Counted from the first letter of the stretch, positions 53,549 through 62,976 are shown. The stretch: DNA of 64,000 bases from an uncultured Solirubrobacterales bacterium (GCA_937128795.1 CAKZMQ010000007.1:62001-126000); one strand, 5' to 3'. Notes: generated by a model from the sequence alone, not told the origin. A program made the numbers and translations.

Positions 53549-55231
53549 GTGAGCGAAAAGCTGCGAGTCCTTCCGCTCGGCGGACTGGGCGAAATAGGAA
53601 AAAACATGACCGTTGTCGAGTACGGCAAGTCGATCGTGATCGTCGACACCGGGCTGATGTTTCCCACGGCGGACATGCTTGGTATCGATCTCGTGTTGCC
53701 CGACTTCGACTATCTGCGCGGTCGCGCCGATGACATTGAAGCGATCGTCATCACTCACGGGCATGAAGACCACATCGGCGCGCTGCCGTACGTGATTCGC
53801 GAGATCTTTCCCGAGGAGACGCCGCCGGTTTTCGGTGCACCGCTGACGGCGGCGATGGCTCGCTCAAAGCTCGAAGAGCACAAACTCGCCGACGCAGTCG
53901 AGGTGATCGCGACCGAGGAGCTCGATCCGTTCGAGGTCGGTCCGTTCACGATCGAGTTGATCCACGTCTCGCACTCGATTCCGGATGCCTGCGCCGTGCT
54001 GGTCGACACACCCGCCGGAAATCTGTTGATCACCGGCGACTACAAATTCGACCAGACACCGGTCGACGGCCGCCCCACTGACGTTTCACGCCTGGCCGAG
54101 CTCGGCCAAGACGGTTTGACGTTGCTGTGCGGTGACTCAACCAACGCCGATCGGCAGGGCATGGCACTGAGCGAATCCTCGGTCGGACCACACCTCAAAG
54201 AAGTATTCGCGCACTGCGACGGACGAGTGTTGGTCACTAGTTTCGCGTCGAACATTCACCGCGTGCAACAGGTGATCGACGCGTCGCTCCACCATGGGCG
54301 CAAGGTCTGCATGGTTGGGCGATCGATGCGACGAAACTTCGCGATCGGCCGCAAGCTCGGTCACATCTACGTGGACGAGAGCAAAGTCATTAATCCCAAG
54401 CAGCTCGATGACTTTCCCGACGACGAAATCACGATCATCTGTACAGGCAGTCAAGGAGAGCCGCTGGCCGCTCTGCGTCGGATGGCAAACAACGATCATC
54501 CTCAAATCACACTGCATTCCGGCGACACCGTGATGTTCTCGGCCTCGCCGGTGCCAGGAAACGAACGCGCCGTGAACGAGACGATTGACCGGCTGTTTCA
54601 CATTGGGGCACGCGTGATCACCGCCAAGGACGAGCCGATCCACACCTCCGGTCACGGGTATCGCGAAGAGCTCAAGTTGATGATCAACCTGACCAAACCT
54701 CGCTATGTGATGCCGATCCACGGCGATTACCAGCGACTGATCCTGCATTCGCGGATCGCCGAGGAGGTCGGGATCGATCCAGCGGACATCTTTCAGCTCG
54801 AGAATGGTCTGCCACTCGAAATCGATTCGAACGGCGCCAAAATCGGAGAACGCGTGAAGAGCGGCGTGATTTTTGTGGATGGACTCGAAGTAGGAGACGT
54901 AGAGGACGTAGCACTGCGCGATCGTCGGATGTTGAGCAGCGACGGCGTGTTCATCGTGGTGGCGACTGTTTCAGAGCAATCCGGAAAGTCGATCTCCGAA
55001 CCCGAGGTGATATTCCGCGGCGTGCCATTCATGGACGAGGCCGACGACATGATCGAGGATCTTCGCGTTGCCGTGGAATCCTCGATCACCGATCTGGCGA
55101 AGAAGGTCGTGAACAACGAGGGCGTTGCTGAGGCCGAACTGCGTGAGAAGCTCCACAACGATGTAGCGCGCTTCGTCTATGGCCGGACCAAGCGGCGCCC
55201 GATGGTGCTGCCGGTCGTCGTCGAGGTCTGA
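53549..55231 (+). CDS. rnj: Ribonuclease J
   Basis: MBL-fold 5'-3' exo/endoribonuclease for mRNA decay and rRNA maturation. 560 residues from a GTG. Metal motif HGHEDH is at 70-75; the beta-CASP region includes LCGDSTNADRQG and the HSGDTVMFSASPVPGNE segment; a late IHTSGHG motif and a C-terminal oligomerisation domain complete it. The dapA-rnj-ftsK order is conserved in actinobacteria. Confidence 0.95.
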   Translation: MSEKLRVLPLGGLGEIGKNMTVVEYGKSIVIVDTGLMFPTADMLGIDLVLPDFDYLRGRADDIEAIVITHGHEDHIGALPYVIREIFPEETPPVFGAPLTAAMARSKLEEHKLADAVEVIATEELDPFEVGPFTIELIHVSHSIPDACAVLVDTPAGNLLITGDYKFDQTPVDGRPTDVSRLAELGQDGLTLLCGDSTNADRQGMALSESSVGPHLKEVFAHCDGRVLVTSFASNIHRVQQVIDASLHHGRKVCMVGRSMRRNFAIGRKLGHIYVDESKVINPKQLDDFPDDEITIICTGSQGEPLAALRRMANNDHPQITLHSGDTVMFSASPVPGNERAVNETIDRLFHIGARVITAKDEPIHTSGHGYREELKLMINLTKPRYVMPIHGDYQRLILHSRIAEEVGIDPADIFQLENGLPLEIDSNGAKIGERVKSGVIFVDGLEVGDVEDVALRDRRMLSSDGVFIVVATVSEQSGKSISEPEVIFRGVPFMDEADDMIEDLRVAVESSITDLAKKVVNNEGVAEAELREKLHNDVARFVYGRTKRRPMVLPVVVEV

Positions 55232-55243
55232 CCTGATCTGAAG

Positions 55244-55272
55244 CGACGGCAGGCATCGCAGCGGTGCCGTCG
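55244..55272 (+). promoter_or_regulatory. Hairpin between rnj and ftsK
   Basis: CGACGGCA / TGCCGTCG, 8 bp with a 13-nt loop, 20 nt before the ftsK ATG. It has no T-tract; it may mark the rnj 3' end or shape the ftsK leader. Confidence 0.4.
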
Positions 55273-55292
55273 AAGGAATCGCCTAGGAAACG

Positions 55293-57791
55293 ATGGCGAG
55301 CAAGACGAAGAACACACGCAGACCTGCGGCGAAACGTAACACCGCGGGCAATAAGGCGCGCCCGGCTGCGCGCAAGAAGTCGGCGACGGCGCGCACGAAG
55401 AAGGCTGCACCGGTAAGCCGAGTGCGAAGTGGCGAAATCACGCACCAGCAGCGCCTCGACGCGATCGGTTTGGCGATGCTCGCTGCCGCGGTCTTCTTTG
55501 CATTCGTTTTCTACTTCGGTTGGCAGGGCGGAAAGCTCGGCGACGGGGTCGCATCGTTGATGACATCGTTGGTCGGGCAAGGTGCATATCTCCTTCCGCT
55601 GGCGTTGGCGGTCGGCGGGATGGTGGCGATCATGCGTCCGGTCCTGCCGGAGATGTCATTCCGCTGGCCGTCGGTGACGATGCTCAGCGCCGGAGTTCTG
55701 CTTGGATTGTCTGCCGGGACACTTGGACTGGGCGCGCCCACGCCCACGCCGCACGAGATCTTCAATCCCGAGTACTACAAAGGACACGGCGGAATCGTCG
55801 GCGAGATGTTGTTCGGGGCCACGTCCAAGCTGACCGGTGCGATCGGCGCGAACGTGATCGCCGTTGCGCTAACACTGATCGGAGCCCTCCAGCTATCCGG
55901 CGTGCCGTTGGTGGCGATGGCGCAGGGATTGACTGATTTTTTCACCGCAGGCACCAGCCGTGCCCGGCGATCCTCTGCAGAGACAAATGGCGGACGCAGT
56001 ATCAAGCAGCCAGCCCCGGCCAGGGCAGAAGATGTCCTTCCACCGGAACCACACGGGGTCGAGCCGGTCGTTCGTTCGACCCACGTCGAGGCGGCACCCG
56101 TCGAGGTGGACTCGATTATCGACGGCGACCCAGGGCCAGAACCCGGCGCTGATCCGGAGATCGACGACGTCGAGGTGGAACTGATCGAACCGGATGTCGA
56201 ACCCGATTCGATCGTCATCTCCGACACCTCTGAACAGGCGTCGGTCTCTGATGTGAACGTCACCGAATCGGACGAAATTGCCTACAAGCGACCCAGCGCA
56301 AAAGTGCTCGAACGTTCGAACGACAAACCGAAGAAGAATGACACCGCAGCGCAGGACAAAATCGCCACGCAGTTAGTCGAGTCATTGGGTCATTTCGGGG
56401 TCGAAGCCAAACTTGTAGGAACGGTCGCGGGCCCTCACGTGACGCGCTTCGAACTGCGCCTTGCTCCCGGAACGAAAATGTCGAAGGTCGCGCAGCTGAA
56501 AGACGACCTGGCCTACGCGCTCGCGAGTACGGACATCCGCATCCTCGCTCCGATTCCCGGCAAACAGGCCGTTGGCGTCGAAGTTCCAAACATCCACCGC
56601 AGCATGGTGCGTCTTGGCGATGTGTATCAGCCGCTCCCCAAGGATTGGTCTCCGGTCAGCGTCTGGCTGGGCAAGGACATCGCCGGCAAAGCGATCGGTA
56701 CCGACATCGCGAAGATGCCTCATCTGCTCGTCGCCGGTACCACCGGTGCCGGTAAGTCTGGCTGCATCAACACGCTTCTCTGTTCGATCCTCCTCGGCGC
56801 CACGCCGAACGACGTCAAGCTCGTGCTGATCGACCCGAAGCAGGTCGAACTCAACCTCTATGAACAGATACCGCACCTACTCACGCCCGTCGTGACCAGC
56901 CCGCGGATGGCGGCCAATGTTCTGAACAACCTGATTCGCGAAATGGAACAGCGCTACACGTTGATGAGCGCGTACAAGTGCCGCAACATCGTCGAGCTCA
57001 ACGCGAAGCGCGAAAAGGAGGGTGAGGCAAAGCTGCCCTACATCCTCTGCGTGATCGACGAGTTGGCCGACCTGATGATGGTTGCACCGGGCGAGGTCGA
57101 GGACGCGATCATTCGCCTTGCGCAGAAGGCCCGTGCGATAGGAATCCATCTGCTGCTGGCCACGCAGCGCCCCAGTGCGGACATCATCACCGGGATGATC
57201 AAGGCGAACGTGCCTTCGCGTATCGCCTTCGCAGTGAGTTCGCAGACCGACTCGCGCGTGATTCTCGACCAGAACGGCGCAGAATCACTGCTCGGTCAGG
57301 GAGACATGCTCTTCAATCCGATCGGAAGCTCAAAGCTCCAGCGCATTCAGGGTGCATTCGTCACCGAGGAAGAGATAATCAAGCTCACAGACTTCTGGCG
57401 TGCGCAGGGCGAGCCGGAGTTTCACACCGAGCTGCTCGAGGCGACCGAGGAGGAGGACAAGGACGACCGCGATGGTTTGGACCCGGACACCGACGATCTG
57501 TTGCCGGAGGCGATCTCGACGGTCGTACAGATGGGTACCGCTTCGACCTCGATGCTCCAACGGCGCCTGCGCGTTGGCTACACCCGTGCGGGTCGCCTGA
57601 TCGACATGATGGAGCGACGCGCGGTGATCAGTGGTTATGAGGGCTCGAAGGCCCGGCAGGTGTTGATCACCGAAGCCGATCTGCCGCGCGTTCTTGCGAT
57701 GCTTGATGGCAAGGGAGAACCGCCGCCACCAGAATCGGTGCTCACTCAGTCGACGTCCGAGCACACTCTCGAGCAGCCGACAATCTCTTAG
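55293..57791 (+). CDS. ftsK: DNA translocase FtsK
   Basis: Septal DNA pump for chromosome segregation. 832 residues: a basic Lys/Arg/Ala-rich N-terminus (1-45), four membrane helices (about 55-215), an acidic low-complexity linker (about 225-340), the motor with Walker A GTTGAGKS (482-489), LVLIDPKQVEL and VIDELADLMM (Walker B), and a C-terminal winged-helix gamma domain (from about residue 735, TASTSMLQRRLRVGYTRAGRLIDMMER, here TSMLQRRLRVGYTRAGRLID) that would read KOPS-like sites. Confidence 0.95.
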   Translation: MASKTKNTRRPAAKRNTAGNKARPAARKKSATARTKKAAPVSRVRSGEITHQQRLDAIGLAMLAAAVFFAFVFYFGWQGGKLGDGVASLMTSLVGQGAYLLPLALAVGGMVAIMRPVLPEMSFRWPSVTMLSAGVLLGLSAGTLGLGAPTPTPHEIFNPEYYKGHGGIVGEMLFGATSKLTGAIGANVIAVALTLIGALQLSGVPLVAMAQGLTDFFTAGTSRARRSSAETNGGRSIKQPAPARAEDVLPPEPHGVEPVVRSTHVEAAPVEVDSIIDGDPGPEPGADPEIDDVEVELIEPDVEPDSIVISDTSEQASVSDVNVTESDEIAYKRPSAKVLERSNDKPKKNDTAAQDKIATQLVESLGHFGVEAKLVGTVAGPHVTRFELRLAPGTKMSKVAQLKDDLAYALASTDIRILAPIPGKQAVGVEVPNIHRSMVRLGDVYQPLPKDWSPVSVWLGKDIAGKAIGTDIAKMPHLLVAGTTGAGKSGCINTLLCSILLGATPNDVKLVLIDPKQVELNLYEQIPHLLTPVVTSPRMAANVLNNLIREMEQRYTLMSAYKCRNIVELNAKREKEGEAKLPYILCVIDELADLMMVAPGEVEDAIIRLAQKARAIGIHLLLATQRPSADIITGMIKANVPSRIAFAVSSQTDSRVILDQNGAESLLGQGDMLFNPIGSSKLQRIQGAFVTEEEIIKLTDFWRAQGEPEFHTELLEATEEEDKDDRDGLDPDTDDLLPEAISTVVQMGTASTSMLQRRLRVGYTRAGRLIDMMERRAVISGYEGSKARQVLITEADLPRVLAMLDGKGEPPPPESVLTQSTSEHTLEQPTIS

Positions 57792-57815
57792 CCACAAAAG
57801 TAACTGTTCATCGCC

Positions 57816-57821
57816 TAGATT
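57816..57821 (+). promoter_or_regulatory. -10 box (TAGATT) of leaderless RodZ-like gene
   Basis: TAGATT ends 6 nt before the ATG; no Shine-Dalgarno sequence. Confidence 0.5.
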
Positions 57822-57827
57822 CTCGGT

Positions 57828-58205
57828 ATGGCTGAGATCGGAGAAACTCTTCGCGAGCGGCGCATGGCGATGAAGGTCGACGTTCACGAGGTCGAGGAAG
57901 AAACCAAGATTCGCGCCAAATACCTGCGCGCGCTTGAGAACGAGGAGTACAACCTGCTCCCCGGCAACGCCTATGTGAAGAGTTTTCTTCGCACCTATGC
58001 CGACTATCTGGGCCTCGACAGCAGGGCATTGGTCGACCTGTATCGCACACAGGCGGACGCTGGCGAGGACGACCCGGCGTTCTTCGCGCAGCGCTCCGAA
58101 AATGCCGGGAACGGGTCTCGGCGATGGGTTCTCCTGGTCGTCGCGCTCGTTTTGATCGTGCTTGCGCTGTTCTTGATCGGAACGATCGGCGGGGGCGGAT
58201 CGTAA
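57828..58205 (+). CDS. RodZ-like helix-turn-helix membrane protein
   Basis: 125 residues: an N-terminal RodZ-type HTH_25 domain (IGETLRERRMAMKVDVHEVEEETKIRAKYLRALENEEY, opening with IGETLRERRMAMK) containing the YVKSFLRTYADYLGLD signature, a short linker, one membrane helix (98-119) and only five residues beyond it. Full RodZ proteins have a large extracytoplasmic domain, absent here. A link to cell shape or division is likely given ftsK upstream, but a membrane-tied regulator is an alternative. Confidence 0.82.
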   Translation: MAEIGETLRERRMAMKVDVHEVEEETKIRAKYLRALENEEYNLLPGNAYVKSFLRTYADYLGLDSRALVDLYRTQADAGEDDPAFFAQRSENAGNGSRRWVLLVVALVLIVLALFLIGTIGGGGS

Positions 58206-58208
58206 GCT
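58203..58208 (+). promoter_or_regulatory. -10 box (TAAGCT) of leaderless cinA
   Basis: TAAGCT includes the stop codon of the RodZ-like gene and ends 7 nt before the cinA ATG; no Shine-Dalgarno sequence. Confidence 0.45.
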
Positions 58209-58215
58209 CCCGCGC

Positions 58216-59544
58216 ATGGGTTCGGATCAAGTTGTGACGGACGGGGAGGTTCGCGGTGTTTCGGCGCGCGCCCAAGTACGAGCCGGCATCGTCATCACCG
58301 GCACTGAAGTGGTCACGGCACGAATCGTCGACCGAAACAGTCCGTGGCTCTCCGAGCGGCTTCGCGAACTCGGATTTGATCTCGTTCATGTGACGATCTG
58401 TCGCGATCGGCCAGAAGACATTCGGGCGCAGCTCGAATTCATGCATTCGCAAGGCATCGAGCTCGTCTGCACAACAGGCGGCCTTGGCCCGACCGCGGAC
58501 GACATGACGGCGCAGATCGTCGGCGAGTTCTGCGAGCGCGAGCTTTTCCTGGACGAGGATCTGCTCGCGAGAATCAATGAAATCATCAGCGGTTTCTCGG
58601 TCCGCATGAACTGGGACCAGGAAGCGCTTGAGGCCGGTTCGCGCAAACAGGCACTCGTGCCGCGCGACGCCGCGATCCTGGGGCCGGCCGGGACCGCGCC
58701 GGGTCTTGTCGTCACCCCGCGCGAGGGCAGCGACAAGCCGACCGTAGTGGTGCTTCCCGGACCGCCGGGTGAGCTTCAGGCGATCTGGAAGGAAGCGGTT
58801 GAGACCGCAGAGTTCAAGGCAGTCGCTGCGCGCACGGTCGTGTTCGAAGAACAGATGATCCGAATGATCGGTATACCCGAGAGCGACATCGCAAAGACTT
58901 TGCGCGAGTTCGACGAGCAACGCGGGCTCGGTGAAATGGAGATAACGACGTGCCTGCGAAAGGGTGAGATGGAAATCCTTGTGAGCCATCATCCGGACGA
59001 TCGCGCGCGCCGCGAAGCCCTGATGCAGGCCTTCAACGATGAATACAGCCACGCGATTTTTTCCGAGAACGGAGAGACGATCGACGAACAAATTGTTCGG
59101 TTGCTCAACGGGCGCAAGCTGGCGCTTGCGGAATCATGCACCGGCGGCCTGCTCGCTGAAAGATTGACCGAGACTCCCGGCTCGTCGAAGTACTTCCAGG
59201 GCAGCGCGGTCACGTACTCAGACGCGGCAAAGGCGCAAGTGTTGAACGTCGATGCCGAGCTGATCGCGTCCAAGGGTGCGGTTTCTGAGGAGGTCGCAAA
59301 GGAAATGGCTGTTGGCGCCCTCGGTGCCTTCGACGCGGACTTTGCGGTTTCGATCACAGGGGTCGCAGGACCCGATGGCGGCAGCGAAGAGAAACCAGTC
59401 GGGACCGTTTGTTTTCACGCCGCATCCGCCGATGGGCGCGAGCGCGCGCTGCGGATCGTTCTGCCCGGTCGTCGCCGCGACGTCCAGGAACGTGCGGCCA
59501 CGGTTGCTCTGCACATCGTGCGGTCATTGATCGTCGACAGCTGA
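58216..59544 (+). CDS. cinA: CinA family protein (NMN amidohydrolase / competence-damage protein)
   Basis: 442 residues. N-terminal MoCF-like domain (AGIVITGTEVVTARIVDRNS, TTGGLGPTADD) and C-terminal CinA domain (LALAESCTGGLLAERLTETPGSS, in part ESCTGGLLAERLT, and the VAGPDGGSEEKPVGTV end), which in characterised members deamidates NMN in the NAD salvage route. The first about 22 residues are not conserved, so a later start is possible, though a -10 box sits ideally before the ATG used. Next to recA, as in streptococci and mycobacteria. Confidence 0.92.
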   Translation: MGSDQVVTDGEVRGVSARAQVRAGIVITGTEVVTARIVDRNSPWLSERLRELGFDLVHVTICRDRPEDIRAQLEFMHSQGIELVCTTGGLGPTADDMTAQIVGEFCERELFLDEDLLARINEIISGFSVRMNWDQEALEAGSRKQALVPRDAAILGPAGTAPGLVVTPREGSDKPTVVVLPGPPGELQAIWKEAVETAEFKAVAARTVVFEEQMIRMIGIPESDIAKTLREFDEQRGLGEMEITTCLRKGEMEILVSHHPDDRARREALMQAFNDEYSHAIFSENGETIDEQIVRLLNGRKLALAESCTGGLLAERLTETPGSSKYFQGSAVTYSDAAKAQVLNVDAELIASKGAVSEEVAKEMAVGALGAFDADFAVSITGVAGPDGGSEEKPVGTVCFHAASADGRERALRIVLPGRRRDVQERAATVALHIVRSLIVDS

Positions 59545-59584
59545 TTTCTTCGCCGTCTGCACGACTCCAGTGCAGCCGATGTTG

Positions 59585-59602
59585 CACGAACGCCTGTTCG
59601 TG
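59585..59602 (+). promoter_or_regulatory. LexA operator (SOS box) upstream of recA
   Basis: CACGAACGCCTGTTCGTG contains perfect 7-bp arms around GCCT and matches the Gram-positive SOS consensus CGAACrnryGTTYG/C. It lies 161 nt before the recA start. Confidence 0.9.
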
Positions 59603-59641
59603 TGTTTTCCGTCCGAGCACTGTTGTTTCCTAGTGATCAAG

Positions 59642-59667
59642 AACTTTTCGCGAAGTCAAGTTTTTTT
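59642..59667 (+). terminator. Weak terminator-like hairpin in the recA leader
   Basis: AACTT / AAGTT stem with an inner TTCGCGAA palindrome, followed by a run of T. It could end cinA transcripts or attenuate recA. The stem is A/T-rich and weak. Confidence 0.4.
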
Positions 59668-59762
59668 ACAGGACCGTGCATAAATCGTTCGATTTCGGTC
59701 TTGATCCACAACACGCTTGCTCGTTCAATCGAGTCATGCAGAGAAACGAACAGGAGAAATTC

Positions 59763-60878
59763 GTGGAACGAGTAGAGCTCAACGACAAGCAGAAGTCCGC
59801 AGCACTTGACGGTGCACTGACCCAGATCGAGCGACAGTTCGGCAAGGGCACGGTCATGCGTATGGGCGACGACGACGCGCGTCAGAAGATCGCGGCGATC
59901 CCGACCGGAGTACTTTCGCTCGACCTCGCGCTCGGCATCGGTGGCGTCCCAGCAGGTCGCATTGTCGAAATCTATGGTCCGGAGTCGTCGGGTAAGACGA
60001 CGCTCGTCTACGAGATCATCGCCCAAGCCCAGAAGATGGGCGGAACCTGCGCATTCATCGATGCTGAGCACGCGATGGACCCGGAGTACGCAGCGCGTAT
60101 CGGCGTTGACATCGACAGTCTTCTGGTCTCGCAGCCCGATTACGGCGAGCAGGCGCTCGAGATCGCTGACATGCTCGTGCGGTCAGGCGCGATGGCCGTT
60201 GTTGCGGTCGACTCGGTCGCGGCGTTGACGCCGAAAACCGAGCTCGAAGGAGCGATGGGCGACCAGACGGTCGGTCTCCAGGCGCGCATGATGAGCCAGG
60301 CGATGCGCAAGATCGCCGGTAACTTGAACCGCACCGACACGACCTGCATCTTCATCAACCAGATCCGCGAGAAGATCGGTGTGATGTTCGGCTCGCCCGA
60401 GACACAGCCGGGTGGTCGCGCACTGAAGTTCTTCAGCTCGCAGCGCCTCGACATCCGCCGTATCGAGTCGCTCAAGGAAGGCACCGAAGTTGTCGGCAAC
60501 CGCGTACGCGTGAAGGTCGTAAAGAACAAGGTCGCCCCGCCGTTCCGTCAGGCCGAGTTCGACATCGAATTCGGCCAGGGCATTTCCTCGGAGGGTTGCC
60601 TCGTTGACCTCGGCATCGAGCACAACGTTTTGACCAAGTCCGGTTCGTTCTTCTCCTATGGAGAAGTCAAGCTCGGTCAGGGTCGCAACAACGTCAAACA
60701 GTTCCTGCGCGACAACCCGGAGCTCTGCCGCGAGATCGAGCTGAAGGTCTACAGCGCCCTCGGTCTCGACTCCGAGGGCCGCACAATCCACGTGGCGGCC
60801 GAGGACACCGACAAAGACGACGATGTTGCCGCCGAAGCGGACGTCGAACCCGAGGTCAAGGCGGCAACGGCTGCCTGA
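59763..60878 (+). CDS. recA: Recombinase RecA
   Basis: Homologous recombination and SOS co-protease. 371 residues from a GTG chosen for its CAGGAG ribosome-binding site 6 nt upstream; the open frame extends 29 codons further but that part has no RecA similarity. Walker A GPESSGKT is at 72-79; also [10 protein letters not shown], the L2 loop region [17 protein letters not shown], and an acidic, Asp/Glu/Ala-rich C-terminal tail. Expression should be LexA-controlled through the SOS box. recX does not follow. Confidence 0.97.
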   Translation: MERVELNDKQKSAALDGALTQIERQFGKGTVMRMGDDDARQKIAAIPTGVLSLDLALGIGGVPAGRIVEIYGPESSGKTTLVYEIIAQAQKMGGTCAFIDAEHAMDPEYAARIGVDIDSLLVSQPDYGEQALEIADMLVRSGAMAVVAVDSVAALTPKTELEGAMGDQTVGLQARMMSQAMRKIAGNLNRTDTTCIFINQIREKIGVMFGSPETQPGGRALKFFSSQRLDIRRIESLKEGTEVVGNRVRVKVVKNKVAPPFRQAEFDIEFGQGISSEGCLVDLGIEHNVLTKSGSFFSYGEVKLGQGRNNVKQFLRDNPELCREIELKVYSALGLDSEGRTIHVAAEDTDKDDDVAAEADVEPEVKAATAA

Positions 60879-60896
60879 GCGATCAGCCTGGGCGTG

Positions 60897-60958
60897 GGCC
60901 ATGGAGATTGTCTTGCCGGGACTGGTGCCAACGTCCCTGCAAGACAATCTCCATGGCC
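60897..60958. repeat. Long hairpin A with shared loop core (after recA)
   Basis: Perfect 20-bp arms (GGCCATGGAGATTGTCTTGC and complement at 60939-60958) around a 22-nt loop; within the loop GGGAC/GTCCC can extend the stem. The loop holds GGACTGGTGCCAACGTC (60919-60935), repeated in reverse orientation in hairpin B. It lies 18 nt after the recA stop. Confidence 0.85.
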
Positions 60959-61002
60959 GGTTGCAAACTTTGAACTCAGCTGCGAACGTCCTGAAAATCG
61001 GG

Positions 61003-61008
61003 TAGGTT
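61003..61008 (+). promoter_or_regulatory. -10 box (TAGGTT) of leaderless DUF2269-type gene
   Basis: TAGGTT ends 7 nt before the ATG; no Shine-Dalgarno sequence. Confidence 0.45.
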
Positions 61009-61015
61009 TGCGCGC

Positions 61016-61474
61016 ATGACTCTTTACGAATTGTTCGTTGTACTTCACGTTTTTTCCGCGATCGCTTGGGTTGGCGGTGCGACTTACGACACATTCATCG
61101 GCAAGCGCGTATTCGCAGGAGCTGGGTCGGAGACGCGTGAGTTTTTGACTGGCTTTTGGGAGTGGATCGGCGGCCACTACTTCATACCGGTTTCGCTCGG
61201 CACAGTGATCTTCGGGATTGCGGCCGTGATCGAGGGTCCGTGGTCGTTCTCCGACCCGTTCGTATCGATCGGCCTGGGCGTCTTCATCCTGCTGCTGATC
61301 AATGGCCTCGCGTATCTGGAGCCGCAGACCAAGAAGATTGCCGCCGAGGTAAAAGAGTTCGGCGCCGATTCGCCTCAGGTCACTCAGCGGGTCACGAGAG
61401 TCTTGAACGTCAGCATTTTTGAGATAAGCGTGCTGTATGCGCTCGTCTTCGTGATGGTCGTCAAGCCCTTCTGA
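61016..61474 (+). CDS. DUF2269-like integral membrane protein
   Basis: 152 residues with about four membrane helices (roughly 4-22, 52-72, 82-100 and 128-148). The opening YELFVVLHVFSAIAWVGGATY resembles the DUF2269 and related small four-helix membrane families in which the first-helix histidine is conserved (possible heme or metal ligand). It lies between the two long hairpins that share a loop core. Function unknown; it occupies the place where recX is often found. Confidence 0.72.
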   Translation: MTLYELFVVLHVFSAIAWVGGATYDTFIGKRVFAGAGSETREFLTGFWEWIGGHYFIPVSLGTVIFGIAAVIEGPWSFSDPFVSIGLGVFILLLINGLAYLEPQTKKIAAEVKEFGADSPQVTQRVTRVLNVSIFEISVLYALVFVMVVKPF

Positions 61475-61527
61475 CGAACGCTCAAAGAACGAACTCGACA
61501 CCCGCACATGACCCGTGCGTTCGATCA

Positions 61528-61599
61528 GCGGGCGTCGCCGTTTGTTTGTGTCGGAGACGTTGGAACCAGTCCACGACGCAAACAAACGGCGACACCCGC
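61528..61599. repeat. Long hairpin B with shared loop core (before miaB)
   Basis: 21-bp arms with one C/T difference (still a G-U pair in RNA), left arm ending GTCGCCGTTTGTTTG, around a 30-nt loop. The minus strand of the loop carries GGACTGGTTCCAACGTC (61556-61572), matching the core of hairpin A at 16 of 17 positions. The arm sequences of A and B are unrelated. Confidence 0.85.
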
Positions 61600-61621
61600 G
61601 TATCAGAAGCCAAACTAGAAG

Positions 61622-61627
61622 TACCCT
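61622..61627 (+). promoter_or_regulatory. -10 box (TACCCT) of leaderless miaB
   Basis: TACCCT ends 6 nt before the miaB ATG; no Shine-Dalgarno sequence. Weaker than the other examples. Confidence 0.35.
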
Positions 61628-61633
61628 GAGCCA

Positions 61634-62956
61634 ATGCCGAAGTACCACGTGACGACCTTTGGGTGCCAGATGAACGAGCACGACTCCGAGCGCATGAAGG
61701 GCATGCTCGAGTCTCTCGGTTACGACGAGGCGCCAGAGCAAGACGGTGCAGACCTGATTCTGTTCAACACCTGCTCGATCCGCGAAGCAGCGGATACGAA
61801 GTTCGCTGCGCACCTTGGAAACGCAGGGCGGGTCAAGCGGGAGAATCCTGGGACGGTGATTGGTGTCGGTGGGTGTTGGGCCCAGTCCGTCAAGGAGGAG
61901 GTGTTCGAACAGTTTCCGTTCGTCGACGTTGCCTTTGGTCCTGGACAGGTACACAAACTCGCTGAGTTTCTCAACTCCGATTCACTTACAGCGCAGGGAT
62001 ATTTTGAGTTCGAGGGCTTCACCGGCGATCTGCCGGCCAGACGGGAGCGCGAGTTCCATGGATGGACGCAGATTTCGATCGGCTGCCGCGAGGTCTGCTC
62101 GTATTGCATCGTGCCGTCAACGCGCGGACGCGAGGTGAGCCGCGACCCGAACGACGTGATCGCAGATGTCGCGGCAATGGCCGAGGACGGCGTTCGCGAG
62201 ATCACCCTGCTTGGGCAGAACGTCAATTCCTACGGTCGTTCTTTGCCCAAGGAGCAGCGCATCACGTTTGCAGAGCTCCTCCGTGAAGTCGACGCGATCG
62301 ACGGCATCGATCGCATCCGTTACACGAGCCCGCACCCCAAAGACATCAAGCTCGACGTGATCGAAGCTCACGCGGAGCTGCCAAGCCTCTGCGAGCACAT
62401 TCATCTACCGCTGCAGTCAGGGTCGAGCGCGCTTCTAAAGCGGATGCGTCGCACGTACGACCGCGAGCGATTTACGGACCGGGTGCGGCTGATCCGCGAA
62501 TACGTGCCAGACATCTCGCTCTCGACCGACATCATCGTCGGTTTTCCGGGCGAGACGGAAGACGATTTCGCCGAGACACTAGAGGTCGTCGACGAGACAG
62601 CATTTGACTCAGCCTTCACGTTCAACTACTCACCCCGACGCGGCACTGAGGCAGCGACGTTCGAGGATCAAGTTCCGCATGAGGTCAAACGAGATCGGAT
62701 GGCACGTTTGGTCGATCTCGTTCAACAGCACGCCACCGAGCGGGCGCAACGATTCGTCGGGCGAGATCTTGAGGTTCTCGTCGAGGGTCGATCCCGCAAG
62801 GACCCGGACAAGCTGCGCGGACGAACCAGGCACAACAAAGTTGTCAACTTCAACGGTCTTGCGGAGGCCGGAGATATGACCACCGTGAAGGTCACCAGCG
62901 CAACCTCGCAGACGCTTGCCGGCGAAGAGCCCCTGCTGGCTCGCGCGTTGGCTTGA
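61634..62956 (+). CDS. miaB: tRNA-2-methylthio-N6-dimethylallyladenosine synthase
   Basis: Radical-SAM methylthiotransferase that adds a methylthio group to i6A37 of tRNA. 440 residues: N-terminal UPF0004 domain with cluster cysteines Cys11, Cys47 and Cys81; radical-SAM motif CREVCSYC (Cys151, Cys155, Cys158) followed by IVPSTRG; and a C-terminal TRAM domain. Its substrate is made by MiaA, encoded next. Confidence 0.95.
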   Translation: MPKYHVTTFGCQMNEHDSERMKGMLESLGYDEAPEQDGADLILFNTCSIREAADTKFAAHLGNAGRVKRENPGTVIGVGGCWAQSVKEEVFEQFPFVDVAFGPGQVHKLAEFLNSDSLTAQGYFEFEGFTGDLPARREREFHGWTQISIGCREVCSYCIVPSTRGREVSRDPNDVIADVAAMAEDGVREITLLGQNVNSYGRSLPKEQRITFAELLREVDAIDGIDRIRYTSPHPKDIKLDVIEAHAELPSLCEHIHLPLQSGSSALLKRMRRTYDRERFTDRVRLIREYVPDISLSTDIIVGFPGETEDDFAETLEVVDETAFDSAFTFNYSPRRGTEAATFEDQVPHEVKRDRMARLVDLVQQHATERAQRFVGRDLEVLVEGRSRKDPDKLRGRTRHNKVVNFNGLAEAGDMTTVKVTSATSQTLAGEEPLLARALA

Positions 62957-62976
62957 CCACGCTAAATCCGTCTGCC

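Noticed and set aside
51472-53676. 734-residue minus-strand frame across dapA and DUF1800
   Set aside because: It is antisense to dapA and in a different frame from DUF1800. Both real genes carry full motif sets.
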